Shown here piece after piece: positions 35,101-48,167 of a DNA stretch of 64,000 bases. The notes below the pieces were generated by a model, which was not told where the DNA came from, did no database searches, and saw only the letters and a list, made by a program, of their open reading frames with translations. The position numbers and the translations under genes are program-made. Each line of letters starts with the position of its first letter. Within the stretch, counting starts at the first letter, position 1. This DNA comes from Andrena cerasifolii (lineage: Eukaryota; Arthropoda; Insecta; Hymenoptera; Andrenidae), in assembly GCF_050908995.1 (NCBI RefSeq), contig NC_135119.1:15500001-15564000 (forward strand), in the 5' to 3' direction.

Positions 35101-37983
35101 AAGTAATACATGTATGTATAATCATTGGTGCTTCTTACTATCGGAAAGTAATTGAAATGTTATTAAATTCTAGTCTCAAATAATAATCAACAATACTATT
35201 TTGCATAAATAACTGCAAATTTTCAACTAATATACATATCTTCTTAACATATGCATAATGCGTTATGTGTAATGCTTTTCCAGCCAGTGAAAATACACAG
35301 GATGCAAAGCCCGTATCGGCGCTCATGGGAGTTGTGAAAGATGTTTCCGTGAACAAGGGTCATACCAGTATTGGCAGAGGGCGTGGTCGTCCTATCAATA
35401 CACAAGTAACAGAGGTACAACAATAAAAAATATCGTATTTTTCTAATTACTAGAGATACGAGAAACGTGAGAAAAGCGCGTTTTTTTTCAATATGTAACC
35501 TACATAGTAAAAAGTTGAGTAAGATGAACGATCTTTGTTTTTTTTTGGGAGTATTTTTTAGAAAAGAACAAGAAACTCGTGCTTAATACCTGACACAAAT
35601 AGTACGCATAGGTATACTCATGCCTGTTTAAAGTCTCACTTACTCATCATTCGAGTATATTGTACATAAATATTTGCACATCTATAATTGTACATATTAT
35701 ACTAATTGTGTATACATATAATCATTGATATACGCAAAAGTTCAAAATTCTTGTTATCACATATTACGATGTGCTGTTACATTCTCTGTACGTTAATGAG
35801 AGCAAAACACATTGTTAACTTTTTTAAATCTTTATCATTACCAGAGTGGCACTATATATTTCAAATGGAATATGAATAAATCAGAAAATATATGCACGTC
35901 GGTTAGATTTATATTGTACATTTTTTATTTGTGTTTCAATAAAATATATTTTTTAAATACTTTTTGTTCCTTTTCATTTCCTTCAAATTTGTAGTTATTC
36001 CAGTAAAACTATATTCCGTTGAAATTTTTTAAATTGGTGATAGTTGATTTAGTGAAAATGTTGAAAGAAAATGCTTTATCTAGCAATACTAACTTGCAAC
36101 CCTAAGTGCCTTGGTTGATAGGTCTAATGTCATATAGTAGGAGAGCTCCAGAAACTGAAGTGTTTTTGTTGTTATCTTTGTTGTAGGCTGCAGAGAAACC
36201 ATCGCTCGTGCGAATTGTCCGGACAATACAGACGACGGTACAATCCAACGATTCAGTAGATCCCGGAAAAGACTCGGGACACATGGTGGGCCAAACCAAT
36301 GATCATGCAAAAGTGTTGAATGCTCAAACTGGGACACGAAGAATTGTGATACAAAAGTCGTTGTCGAACACGCAGAAGATTGCCACCACTATACAAAAAA
36401 CTGTATCGAATTTACAAAAAGGTCAGCTAATAGTGCAAAATAAAGTAGCTATCGCGGCGTCGTGTACAGCTCCGAGAGCTGGACAAAATCAGCTGGATAC
36501 ACTGCAGAAGTTTACTACTAGCGGGCAAAAGGTTGCTGGCAATTCACAGAGGATCGTTAAGCAGAGGTCACCCGGGAATCTACAGAAAACTGTGATCAAT
36601 GTACAAGAGGTGGCAAACGCCAATCCGCAAAAGGTTGTTCTCAACACACAGAGTAACCAAAGAGTTCTGCTTCAGAAATCACCAGTACAACCGAAAAAGT
36701 TACCGGAGATAAAGACGAATACCGTGAAAGTAGAGAACTTAGCAGCAAGTACGTCCGAGGCACAAATTAGACGTATGTGTCAAGGCATCGGAGCAATCGA
36801 GGTGAATATTTTTGCATGAAAACATATCAGATAGTAGTGTTCATTGCATATTTGTAAAGCTTCGATCATAAGCTTTGCTTCTCTTTTCCAAATGTATTTA
36901 TTTCCCATCAAAATTGCTGGTTCTACCTTTTAAGTTTCCTTTGTAGAACAAAATATTAATTTGTTTTCTAATTATGCTTTTGATATCTTAAGTTCTACTA
37001 AAACTTTCTGACGAAAATTTCAAGAGGAATAAGTTTAATCGATATTGCCGAAAATATGAATAATTCCTTGGCTAAAGTTACTCGTCTGTTGTTAAAGAAT
37101 TCATAGAATTCAAAGAAAAGTACCTGCAAGTTTCTTACCAAAGTATATGTACAACATATAATATTAAACAAACATGATTAATATTAAATGACCTAAATTT
37201 ACTGGAATAAAAATATTATTTGAATGATTTCGATTCCGAGGAAGACTTCAAGTTAATTGCTGTAACTAGACTATTAGATCTATGCATGATAGTTCTACGC
37301 ACATTGGAGTTTCTATTTCACTGAATGTTTGCTTTATATTCGATATTTACACATTATTATATTATTTCACTTTCTTTATGTACATTTTAATGTACACCGG
37401 TATCAATAAACTGTTGATGTCAAGTTTATGTTTAAATATATTTTTCTACATCACGCATACAGCAATCCTATTTTGACAATCAGCAGGATACTTTATATTT
37501 TTAATAAAAATGATATATTAAATAGGTACATTATACATTGTGCGTATATGTGTGTGCGTGTGTGTGTTGCAGCGTATTAAATACGCTACGCAATAGCATA
37601 GAACATGAATGTTTTAATTTGCACTTTGAATATCATAATGTTTATTTTAATTGTTACAAGTCACTATACAAGACAGCTATACTTGTATCATTCACTGTAT
37701 TGTTACGAATTTATTCGGTCCTTGTAATATATTTATTATACTGGCTTTTTTAAATAAACACTTTATTTCGTAATTTAATAATTATTTGTTGATATTATTC
37801 GTGTTATAGAGCATACAAATGGGGGAGCGTAGCGCAACGATTGCGTTTAAGACGCAGTCCGCTGCCATGGTGTTTCACAAGAAATACCAGCGTAAAATGC
37901 TAGACCTATCGCTGATAACCGTTCGCCTTGTACCGCAATCAAGCGGAGCTAAGACCACGGCTACAGTTGCGAAACTTTCTTAA
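29135..37983 (+). CDS. RBM33-like RNA-binding protein
   Basis: Eleven exons: 29135-29145, 29827-29926, ~32412-32986, 33096-33958, 34066-34223, 34301-34480, 34576-34890, 34958-35111, 35284-35414, 36187-36801, 37810-37983; about 1091 aa (human RBM33 about 1170). The start MSEH joins an acidic stretch (DDTLLDEDLGDEEYDLGNDE) as in RBM33. Then follow an ERRNRFQNER...NIPDTLENV block like the family's RERRNIPETLEL, an RG-rich tract (RGRGRGRSARGGTRGG), long Pro/Gln/Asn-rich low-complexity sequence, a charged helix (KKMEEQKRLREKILREKE) and a C-terminal RRM split over the last two exons (VKVENLAASTSEAQIRRMC). RNP1 is degenerate (RSATIAFK). RBM33 is an RNA-binding protein linked to mRNA export and m6A removal. 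The acceptor of exon 3 is ambiguous among three CAG repeats. Intron 2 is 2.5 kb. Confidence 0.85.
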
Positions 37984-40115
37984 CAGGAATGCCAAGTGCA
38001 TCTGATCTAGCATATTTCAACCGCAACAACAAAAAATACATAGTGTAGTCATTATTTGTGTTTCAAAGTAACGATAATCCATTTCATTGAAGCAGCCTGT
38101 GCATGATTCGACGTGCATTTCATATTTTACATACTCCTTACGATTAGTTGGAATCTATCATAACGCAAAGGCTAGGAAAGAAACATATTTTTGGCTGCGA
38201 ATGAATTTAATAATTATACCTTTACAAGTGAAGGTAGAATGTCTTAACAATTTAATTTGTACATATATATCAAATGCAATGTATATTTCATAAAAAGAAA
38301 AAAATACGTAGTAGATCTAATAACATACTGTGCATTTAAAAGCTACAATTTATCACGTAGTGTACACGCTAAGTCGATAAATTTATAGTTTTAAGCGCAA
38401 AAACATAAACGTGTCATTAAATAAAACACAAATCACACTTACAACTTAGTGGTGTATAATAATTTAACTTTACTTAATTATCACCGAACCAGTGGCGTTC
38501 CTTGAACTGTTCAAAAAGAACCGTTTATTCCAAATGTATATTCGCGGAAACTTGTTAAACTCTTGGCCATTTATTTAATCGATATTCCATAATTACGTTC
38601 AACAGAATGTTTTTCCCATTTCTTTTCTTCAAAAAAACGATAAATACCTGAAAATAGTAGCATCCTTTCTAGTTTTACTTAAAACTACCAAAATATACCC
38701 GCGCTTCGCTTCGGGCCTAAGAGATATTAAGGACTCCTTGAAAATAAATTTCACCCCTTTTCACCACCCCCGTAGAGGTTGATTAGGGCAAAATCTTGAA
38801 ATTGTTTTTTAGGCATTTGTGTGGGTAACCTTTCGAAGTAAAAAACCAAGTTGATATCTAATCGGGGCTAAGAGATATAAATAAGAAGTCCGTGAAAACA
38901 CTCTTTCCACCCCCTTAGAGGTTGATTGGGGCAAAGTCCTAAAATTGTTTTTTAGGCATTTGTGTGGATAAGCAGTGTAAGTAGAAACCAAGTTGATATC
39001 TAATCAGGTCTAAGAGATATTGAGAAGTCTGTGAAAACACAGTTTACCCCTTTCCACCCCTTTAGGGGTTGATTAGGGCAAAATCCTGAAATTGGTTTTT
39101 AGGCATATATGCGTGGGGAACCTTTGTATGTAAAAACAAAGTTGATATCTAATCGGGCCTAAGAGATATTAAGGAATCCGAGAAAATACATTTTACCCAT
39201 TTTCACCCCATTTGGGGACGGAATTTCTAACAATCCTTAGTGGACGCCTACATCATACATACAATGTACCATCCAAATTTTACGTTCCTAAATAGGTTAA
39301 ACAGTTTGAGCTGGGCGTTGATGAGTCCAGTCAGTCAGTCAGTCAGGACTTCTTCTTTTATATACCTATAAGTTATAGATTAAAAACTTTCTGTTCTCTT
39401 ATAGCAGAAAAAGAAAACAGAAGGAAAACATATAATAAATATAAAACTTCCAAGGTAACTGGAATATGCTGGGATAAGCGCTCGATTCCGTTCGGAGCGG
39501 CCTTAATACCTTGTTCCCGTCGAATTTTCGCCCGCGAGTACGCTCGCGACGGTTGTGGCCGCCCCGCGGTCGAGGCGTGAACCGCGCTCCGGTCTATCGC
39601 AATAACATACATAACCTATATATAAATTATATTATATATGGTTTTTCGGTGAAGGAGAGGAAGTTTTTCTAAAATGACTACCTAGGGGCCAAGAGGAACC
39701 AAGAAAAACCTACCTACCAAATTTCATGGTCATTGGATTAGTGGTTCCAGAGAAATCGTGATTATCAGTGGTATTTGATTTGAATTTTATATATATAGAG
39801 ATTGGCCATATATATTCTTTTATATATAAATTAGTAACCTCGTTTTATTTGTTAGTTTTTCATATTGCGCACGTTTACTTTAAATAGTGCCGCGCAAAGA
39901 ATCCACTCGTTAGTTATCGCTTGCGCCGTGTAGTGACGCCACGAATTGTGAGGTGAGGATTCTGAAAGTTTATACTACTTACGCTTACGCTACTTAAGTT
40001 TATACTTCATCAAAGAAAAGGATTCGATCAGGATTCGATGAGCAAGTGCGTTAATTTCGCGTTCTGACTGAAGCCAAACTGTCTTTTGAATAATCGTAGT
40101 TCAACAGATGATAAC
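37984..40115. other. Intergenic region with repeat block
   Basis: The RBM33 3' UTR (AATAAA-like near 38420) is followed by a tandem and transposon-like repeat block (38700-39240). Next come a CAGT microsatellite run (39328-39346), a TE-like tail up to about 39800, and the promoter of the DDX19-like gene. No gene is supported. Confidence 0.6.
38700..39240. repeat. ~145-bp tandem repeat, about 3.5 copies
   Basis: A unit containing taagagatatt, ccccttagaggttgattrggg, caaaatcctgaaattg and ttttttaggcatttgtg recurs with the taagagat block near 38717, 38868, 39010 and 39159 (spacing about 140-151 bp). It starts with 'cccgcgcttcgcttcgggcc'. At about 39310-39345 it is followed by gagctgggcgttgatgag and a cagt run, a combination I associate with insect repetitive elements. 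The class is not determined. Confidence 0.75.
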
Positions 40116-42427
40116 ATGGCTTCGACTAAACTCGATTGGGGTACATATGTGGACGAGCAGGAAAAACTCTCCGCGAAGGTAATATTCTTATTGTATACAG
40201 TGTCACACCGGCTTGCTCCCCTCCTAGATCTGTTGATACATATTTGTCATTGAAAACCATCGCGCGTGTTTTATATTGTCCATTTCTCCGCCGTCTATAT
40301 TTATGTAATAATCCAGATGAACTAAGAAAATAACTATTCGAATATTGTGTAGGACAATTAAGTAGTACACAATATTCAACACCTTAACCCCCTTTTTAAT
40401 AAACTATCTCGAAAATCGTCGTGCCTGCTTCGTTTATTGAAACGTTCACGTCCTATTATACTGGCTAATGTATTTTGTTGATATTCCAATTAACAATTAT
40501 TAACAGGTGTCTGGTTTGAATATCGACAAACAACTGAAAGAAAACACAACGACAACGACCACCGTTGCATCAGATTCTAAGAGCGACGATGGAACGGACG
40601 AACATATCTCACCCGCAGACAAATCTTTACTGCAAAAGATCATACGTAAAGGTTTGGTGGAAACAACAACAGACTTAGAAATTCAGAGGAAAGATCCATC
40701 CTCACCTTTACATAGCGTTAAATCTTTCGAGGCTCTTCCTCTGTTGGTATTTTTAATTCTTAACCTGCTTGCATTTGTATAATTTTAAAAAGATTCTATT
40801 TCATCGTATACGTTATAGTAAACCAGCTTTATTAAAAGGAGTATATGCAATGGGATTTAATGCTCCGTCGAAAATCCAGGGAACTGCATTACCTACTTTA
40901 CTCGCCGACCCGTAAGTCTATTTTCTCAGTGAAGGTACTTCGCAAACACATCTTTAACAAATATAAAATTCGTTGCATTATCTATAGACCTCAGAATATG
41001 ATTGCGCAGTCACAATCCGGAACTGGTAAAACAGCTGCGTTTGTATTGGCAATGCTCAGCCGCGTAGATATTACTAAGAATTATCCCCAGGTACTTTGTT
41101 TGTCTCCAACTTATGAATTAGCTATACAAACGGGCGAGGTAGCAGCAAAGATGTCTGCGTTCTGTAATGAAATAAAAATCAAATATGCTGTTAGAGGAGA
41201 AGAAAGTAATACATATTATAAATCATTTCTCTCTCTCTCTCTCTGTAGATTTATACGCACCGTGGATAATTTCTTTGAATATTTTTACTTATTCCAGTAA
41301 GTCGTGGGTCAAAAATCACCGAACACATCATTATAGGAACACCAGGAAAAGTTTTAGACTGGGCTATTAAGTTTAAGTTCTTTAATTTAAACCAAATATC
41401 GGTGTTCGTCTTGGATGAAGCGGACGTGATGATTGCAACGCAAGGTCATCAAGATCAGTGTATTCGTATTCACAAGTAATTATTTTAGTGCATAAAAACA
41501 TGAATGAACATATCGTAGTACTTTACGCATCTATATTTTTTATACTTGTACACACGCACAGACAACTCTCGCGCACCTGCCAAATGATGTTCTTTTCTGC
41601 AACTTATGAATCGGAAGTAATGGAGTTTGCAGAAATTATAGTCAATAATCCGTTGATAATTCGATTATTGAAGAAGGAAGAAACCCTGGACAACATTAAA
41701 CAATATTACGTTAAATGCAAAGACTTGGATGAAAAGTATGCGGCTATTACCAATATCTATGGTGTAATAACAATAGGACAAGCGATTATCTTTTGTCATG
41801 TAGGATATCCCAAATGTTTAAATCCACACATACAATACTATTGCAAGCAATAATATTCTATGTTAGAAATGTAAACGGTACGTTATATTTATGCATAGAC
41901 TCGGAGAACAGCTAACTGGTTGGCAGAGAAAATGACAAAAGATGGTCATGCCGTGGCTGTATTATCCGGTGAACTGACCGTAGAACAGAGAATATCTGTT
42001 CTGGATCGATTTAGAGCTGGTCTCGAAAAAGTTCTAATCACGACGAACGTTTTAGCCAGAGGTAATTACCGACTGAATTTCAAACGTTAGGAACGTGTTT
42101 CGTAACGTAACATTATAATTGTTACGTCCATACGTTCAAACGATTTAGCTACTTAAAAATGTATTGCTTATAGGCATCGACGTTGAACAAGTAACGATAG
42201 TAGTAAACTTTGACCTACCAATGGATCAAAATCGGGAAGCAGACTGCGAAACATACTTACACAGAATTGGACGAACAGGACGGTTTGGTAAATCTGGAAT
42301 TGCCATTAATTTAATAGACTCGTCACACGCGATGCAACTGTGTGAAAACATAGAGAAACATTTCGGAAAGAAGATACATTACCTCGACGCGGACGATGCG
42401 GACGAGATAGAAAAAATTGGAGCCTAG
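40116..42427 (+). CDS. DDX19/Dbp5-type DEAD-box RNA helicase (Dbp80 homolog)
   Basis: Eight exons, 40116-40178, 40507-40742, 40819-40911, 40988-41205, 41298-41475, 41562-41799, 41899-42061 and 42174-42427, join to 480 aa (human DDX19 479). Motifs in order: Q-motif region GFNAPSKIQGTALP, motif I AQSQSGTGKT, Ia SPTYELAIQ, Ib GTPGKVLDW, motif II VFVLDEADVM, motif III FFSATY, motif IV AIIFCHTRRTANWL, V TTNVLARGIDVEQV, VI YLHRIGRTGRFG, and end DDADEIEKIG. DDX19/Dbp5 acts at the cytoplasmic face of the nuclear pore with Gle1 and IP6, remodelling exported mRNPs, and also in translation termination. MASTKLDWGTYVDEQEK parallels the family start. Introns are mostly under 120 bp. Confidence 0.96.
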
Positions 42428-44145
42428 GTTAATGCGTAAGGGAATACAATTATGCTTTTTATCAAATGTACGTAGATATATTGTAATACTTCCAGAAAAC
42501 AAAAATAGACCTTTGTATTCTTAATATCAATTATTTGTATTTCTTTTCCAATAGCACATATTAGTTATTACGTACCGACAAATTTCATATCTTTATTTTT
42601 TTCACCATAATTTTAAAGTCCCGATTTTTTCATAGCACATTAAAATATGGCAATTGGATTAGGAATATTACAGAATTCAGAGAATATTTAAAAACATAAT
42701 AAAGGTATATTTTTATATGTTGTATGATAAAGTGATCATTTGTACAAGTCTTATTGTTAGTCCTTTGGGTTTTCATGAAAGAGAAACGAACGCTTGCGTC
42801 ATGATAGGCCGTTAACTTTCATATTTCTTAAATTTTTACGCTAGCATCATGTACCCCACATTTATATTTGTATGAAGGAAACATTGAAACGATGCGCATG
42901 TATTATTAATGCTATTACGATTTATATGTTGTACAATACGTTCCTGACTAGCGAGGCAACTATTCTGTTAGAATCTCTATGTTCATCCACATATTATAAA
43001 ATCTTCGTTGTACGTAGATCATGATAAAGTATATAAATGTGTTAAATATAGAACAAATATCATATAGCAATTACGTGAAATATTTGATACCATCGTTAGA
43101 GAACAATTATTCACTTTAAATTTATTCACAAGCAAGTGCTATATGCATGGAATAAATTTTCAGAGACACATTTTTACTAAGTACAGGTTTGTGGCATTAA
43201 TTAGAAAACAGTTTACTTTAATAAAATTTTGCATGAATACAAATCAAGTACTTTATATCGTATTAATCCAAGTTTTTGTTAGCCGTAATTCATGTTTTAT
43301 AGTTCCAAATTTCTTTCCATGTGAAACTTTTCTACTAGTTACATTTTGTAAAGAACGTACGATAACATTTTCTCAGTGTATGGGAATATCTGTTTTAAAG
43401 ACAACAATAAATTAATTTAAACATACATTTATTGAGACTAAAAAATGGAAAATAAATCGTAACATTTAAAAAAAAGTACGAGACAACTTGCGGCGTTTCT
43501 TTATCCTATTGCAATACACACGTTTGTACACATGCATTCTCATTTATCCACATGGATGAAAAATGATATAAACTGCATCAGAGGATATTCTTATTTCGAA
43601 CTTTCTTATAATTCCTGAACGAATATATTTTATTTTGCAACGACGATTTCTCACCAATCGAACAAACACGATGTCCCATACGAGCGATTTTGTAAATATT
43701 CTGACGTAATACAAATAAATTGGCTCTCTCCTGAAGAGAAGCTATTACGTTGTACACATTCATTGAATTTCGTTATTTCTAATACATCGCCGAGACAAAT
43801 ACTTGTTAGTTCGAGTGAGAAATTAGTCAACACTAAGAAATACGCATGGTTCCAGTAGAACGATAATTTTTACAAATGCAAAACGAAAACGAATGATTAT
43901 AGAACAAATATTACAACATGTAGGCAACAAAACTTGCTTTCTATGTGCCTTTATATCCTCCGTGTTAAAGTACAATTGTCCCAAATGTTCGGCCATTTGG
44001 CTACCTCGATCAGACAATTATATTCATATACCTTCCACTCTAATCGCAATTTATAAGGAAAATGTCGGTATCGCGACTGAATTGCAATCGTTGCCAAACA
44101 TTAAGTAGAATACGAAATTCAGTCTTTGTACGGGAATTCACTTAA
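42428..44145. other. Convergent 3' region between DDX19 and Hsp60
   Basis: AT-rich spacer with presumed 3' UTRs. An AATAAA lies near 42698 for the helicase. No coding sequence or repeat was recognised; short open frames around 43143 and 43893 have no homology that I can see. Confidence 0.6.
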
Positions 44146-46038
44146 TTACATGCCCATGCCTCCCATACCACCCATACCGCCCATTCCTCCCATGCCACCA
44201 CCCATTGGCATCGGGGGTTCCTCTTTCGGTAGCTCTGTGACTACTGCTTCCGCCGTTGTAAGCAGCGATGCCACACCAGCAGCATCGGTAAGCGCCGTAC
44301 GCACTACTTTCGTTGGATCAATGATACCCTTCTCGATCATATCAACATATTCGTCATTCAAGGCGTCGTAACCAAAGGTACTTTCACTAACTTTCGCCAC
44401 TACCAAACTGGCATCTACACCTGCGTTCTGAGCGATTTGCAAGCATGGCATACGCAGTGCGTTTGCCACTATTTTGATCCCCGTTTCTTGATCGGTGTTC
44501 AGTGCTTTTAAATTTCGTAAGGCTGGGATACATCTGAGAAGCGCGGTGCCACCTATAAAACGAGAACAGTCAATGAAATTAGTAAAGAGCTTCGACTCTT
44601 GAATAAACTTATAGAGTGCAATTCGGAGGGGGGGGATTGTATTTACCTCCAGGAACAATGCCTTCCTCGACGGCAGCACGGGTAGCGTTAAGAGCATCGT
44701 GAACACGGTCCTTCTTTTCATTTACTTCAACTTCGCTGCTTCCACCGACTCTCAAAACCGCGACTCCAGATGCTAGCCTTGCCAAACGCTCTTGCAACTT
44801 TTCCTTCTCATAGTCGGAAGTTGTATTGGCAATTTGATCTCTAATTACTTCGGCCCTGTGGTCAATGTCGCTCTTCTTTCCTTTCCCTTTAAGGATAAGC
44901 GTGTCGTCCTTTGTAATTATCACCTCGCCAACTTCGCCCAAATCGCACGATTGCACGTTCTCTAACTTGACAAGATTCGCATCGTCTCCGAACACAATTC
45001 CTCCAGTCAGGATAGCCATATCCTGGAGCGTTGCTTTCCTATTGTCCCCGAAACCAGGTGCCTTAACCGCGGCGACTTGCAAGCCGATTTTCAATCTGTT
45101 GACCACGAGGGTCGACAGAGCCTCGCCGTCAACATCTTCGGCTATAATAACAAGCGGCTTTCGCTGTGAATTCGCCAGCTCTAATGCTGGTATTATAGAC
45201 TGCACCGACGATATCTTCTTCTCACTGAAGAGTAAAAGCGCATCTTGGAATTCGACTTTTGCTCCTTTAGTCGAATTTATGAAGTAAGGAGATATGTAGC
45301 CTCTGTCGAACTTCATTCCTTCTATAACTTCAAGCTCGTCGTTGAGCGTTTTGCCATCCTTCACTGTGATCACACCTTCTTTCCCAACTTTCTTCATTGC
45401 ATCGGATATAAGATTACCAATGGCTTTATCCCCGTTGGCCGAAATAGTTGCTACTTGCGCAATTTCTTCTGGAGTTGTTACCGGTTTGCTTAAAGCCTTC
45501 AACTCATCTTTAACCGTATCAACTGCTATCATAACACCTACGATATGCATATTAATTCGTCACTGCTATTTTCTAATCGGAGAGTATAATGACTTGTATA
45601 ATCCTCTCCTCAACATTTATACTTACCTCTTCTGATTTCTACAGGATTGGCGCCTTTGCTGATCTTCTCGAAACCTTCCTTAGCGATGGCTCTAGCTAAA
45701 ACTGTAGCCGTTGTTGTTCCATCGCCTGCTTCTTCGTTTGTATTATTCGCTACATCCTGTACCAACTTTGCTCCAATATTCTGAAACTTATCCTTCAACT
45801 CTACTCCTTTAGCCACTGTCACGCCGTCCTTTGTGATTTTTGGGCTACCCCAGCTTTGCTCCAAGATAACATTGCGACCCTTCGGGCCCATTGTTACCGC
45901 AACAGCGTCTGCTAGAATGTCCACCCCTTGCAACATAAGCGCCCTAACTTCCGAGCCGAACCGTACATCCTTGGCGTACGCACGAGTTTGTAATTGGCGC
46001 AGAGCAGCACCTCGCAACACACTTGGTAACCTGTGCAT
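44146..46038 (-). CDS. Mitochondrial chaperonin Hsp60 (Hsp60A/HSPD1)
   Basis: Coding exons in transcript order are 45627-46038, 44647-45537 and 44146-44552; the product is 569 aa. The Arg-rich presequence MHRLPSVLRGAALRQLQTRA precedes YAKDVRFGSEVRALML. Chaperonin landmarks are VAVTMGPKGRNVILEQSWG, EEAGDGTTTATVLARAI (catalytic Asp region), SEKKISSVQSIIPALE, APGFGDNRKATLQDMAILTG, ATRAAVEEGIVPGGGTALL and the GGM-repeat tail ending GGMGM. The ATG directly follows a ttcttcttcag acceptor, so a non-coding first exon lies upstream. Hsp60 folds proteins in the mitochondrial matrix with Hsp10, which is encoded head-to-head to the right. The reading MSIPVFLLQ before it is intron/UTR, not protein. Confidence 0.97.
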
Positions 46039-47271
46039 CTGAAGAAGAAAAACAGGAATAGACAATCTTGCTACTCACTTTTATACAGCCTTATTTTTTT
46101 TAGCGTCACGAATTATATAAAATTAATATTTTTACATATTTTTTAAACTTGGGATAAAACGATCTGCAAGTAAATTTAACCGCTTTACATCCATAAAATA
46201 TTCTCTCTGTGTAATATAAACGATGCTAGCGCATTGAAAATGTAATAACTTTTTAAAAGCGAAAATGTGGTTATGTAAACTACCGCGTGGATACGGAGCA
46301 CGATATTCTTCGATGGAAATTATTTTTCTGAGAATCTATGAAGATTTGTTGCGCCAAATGATTTGCAATTAACAAATCTGGTATTCTGTTTTTGTTTTCT
46401 TCGTGCATTTCTTCTTTCCGTTATCCCGATTTACGATACGCCATACTAAGCGTACAAAATCCCGGCCGGCTTTATCGAGAAAAATATATTTAGAGAACAA
46501 AGAACTGAAAATTTACTGCTCGTAAAAGGAATAGGAAATAATTCAGAGAAACTAAGGTGATCGAAGGGAATTTTTATCATATATACAAAACATGCGTGTT
46601 TAACAAATTTCTTTGTACCGTACAGCTTTGGTTATCTCTCTAAAAGGCGTAACGTCTTCGACTGTATGTAACAACGTTTTCGTTCATTGTATCGACAAAC
46701 TTGAAGGAAATACAACTACGGTGTTGAAAGCAATTCAAAGGCGTAGTGATAAGAGAAATAAAGTATGAAGTTGATATCGGAGAAATAAATTACTTTAGGG
46801 TCAATTAAACCGGTTAATATCATTGAGCATTAACGCGCACCACGCTCTCGAAGTATAGAACAATGAAAGGTTTGTGAAAAAAGGCTTGTTTGGTGTTACC
46901 TTGATCTAACGTAAGAAGAAAAGCCGTTGGTTAATAGATTGCGGTTGGAAAAGTAATTGAAAATCGTCGCAGCGTGACCGCACGTTGTCTCTCCAGTAGA
47001 ATGAGAAGCGTGTAAAGAGCTCGGCGCTATCCACATGAGATTGCGACTGCGCCCCTTCCTCCTTCCCCTTGCCCCTCTGCTCGATATTCTAACCTAACCC
47101 CACTATATCCGATTAAAAACCCAGCGAAATTCTTATTAAATGTGAGTGAAAAAGAATTTAAACGAAATCGAAATCATGCAATTAATCATGGCTTTTTCCA
47201 GTGACATTCGACGCATCGGTTTCGTCCAGATCATCGGTCTTATCGTCGCTTTTTTCTAGGCAAGCACAAGT

Positions 47272-47289
47272 TTCTAGAACGTACGAGAA
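47272..47289. promoter_or_regulatory. Heat-shock element (four units)
   Basis: TTCTAGAACGTACGAGAA consists of TTC-GAA-TAC-GAA units in strict 5-bp register (TTCnnGAAnnTTCnnGAA with one mismatch). This fits HSF trimer binding. It lies between divergent Hsp60 and Hsp10. Confidence 0.75.
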
Positions 47290-48045
47290 CCCGTGTGATG
47301 CAATCGCCCGCAACGTTCCCCAACCTTCGCCACACTTCACCAATCACTTTTGTCGATAGACCGGCAATTCAGCTTTGTGCGTTTTTCAATCTTCAAATTG
47401 TTACCGACCCATAAAAATTTATTTTCAATTTATCACTTAAAATGCGTAACTTTATACAGTATATTTGTCTGAGAGATCTAATTCTACTAATACCGTGTAC
47501 CGCTTGCTTGAAGTATTTTAAAAACATCGAAATACGAAATATTCATTTATGTACGTAGCGAAATTAGTTTGAACTAGCGAGATGATAATACTTCTTCACT
47601 ACCTACAGTTATTTTTAAACAGTATTTTGAATAGAAGAATGAATGGTTTGCCATATTTTAAGTAGTCTAACATTAAGCCGATATGTTATCAACTACTGGA
47701 ATACAAAGGAGTAATTTTCTTCCAATTAATATAACAGCTGCATTTTGACCTTCCAATATGATCTTTGGTCGCATGCATCTCCAGTGCGATTTCTCATATC
47801 TATCGAACAGTTTTGCAGAAGGATATTTGTACGGAATATCTATTTAAGTACGGCGTTGCCCACGTTGGTCCACGTGGTGAATAGTAATCGCACGCTATCT
47901 CGCGGTAGATTTTCTACCGTACATAGGTAACATAGGTCCGTACACAGTTACGTAACAGATAGATGTATATATGTATATGGGCTCGTCCATGGACCGCGAA
48001 TCAATGAACGCATAGTGGGGGGCAGGACTGGTGGAAGGGAGACTG

Positions 48046-48058
48046 GAAACTTCGAGAA
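48046..48058. promoter_or_regulatory. Heat-shock element (three units)
   Basis: GAAACTTCGAGAA is a perfect GAAnnTTCnnGAA three-unit element about 110 bp upstream of the Hsp10 ATG. It is well placed for HSF control of Hsp10 and possibly Hsp60. Confidence 0.75.
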
Positions 48059-48167
48059 AATCGGCACGATTTGTTCGGCTGAACCACATAGGTTACACAA
48101 CGTGCACGAGCGTAGTTGCTGGCTGAAGTGTTCGAACTTGTAACTTTCAATATACATTAAATTAACA

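Larger units (their letters stand above)
46039..48167. promoter_or_regulatory. Hsp60/Hsp10 divergent promoter region
   Basis: A 2.1-kb spacer between the Hsp60 and Hsp10 start codons, holding the 5' UTR exon of Hsp60 and both promoters. Two clear heat-shock elements are visible (listed separately). Head-to-head Hsp60-Hsp10 with a shared promoter is a known arrangement in many animals. No coding sequence is supported inside. Confidence 0.8.

Noticed and set aside
44865..45287. 140-codon open frame on the + strand
   Set aside because: Shadow of Hsp60.
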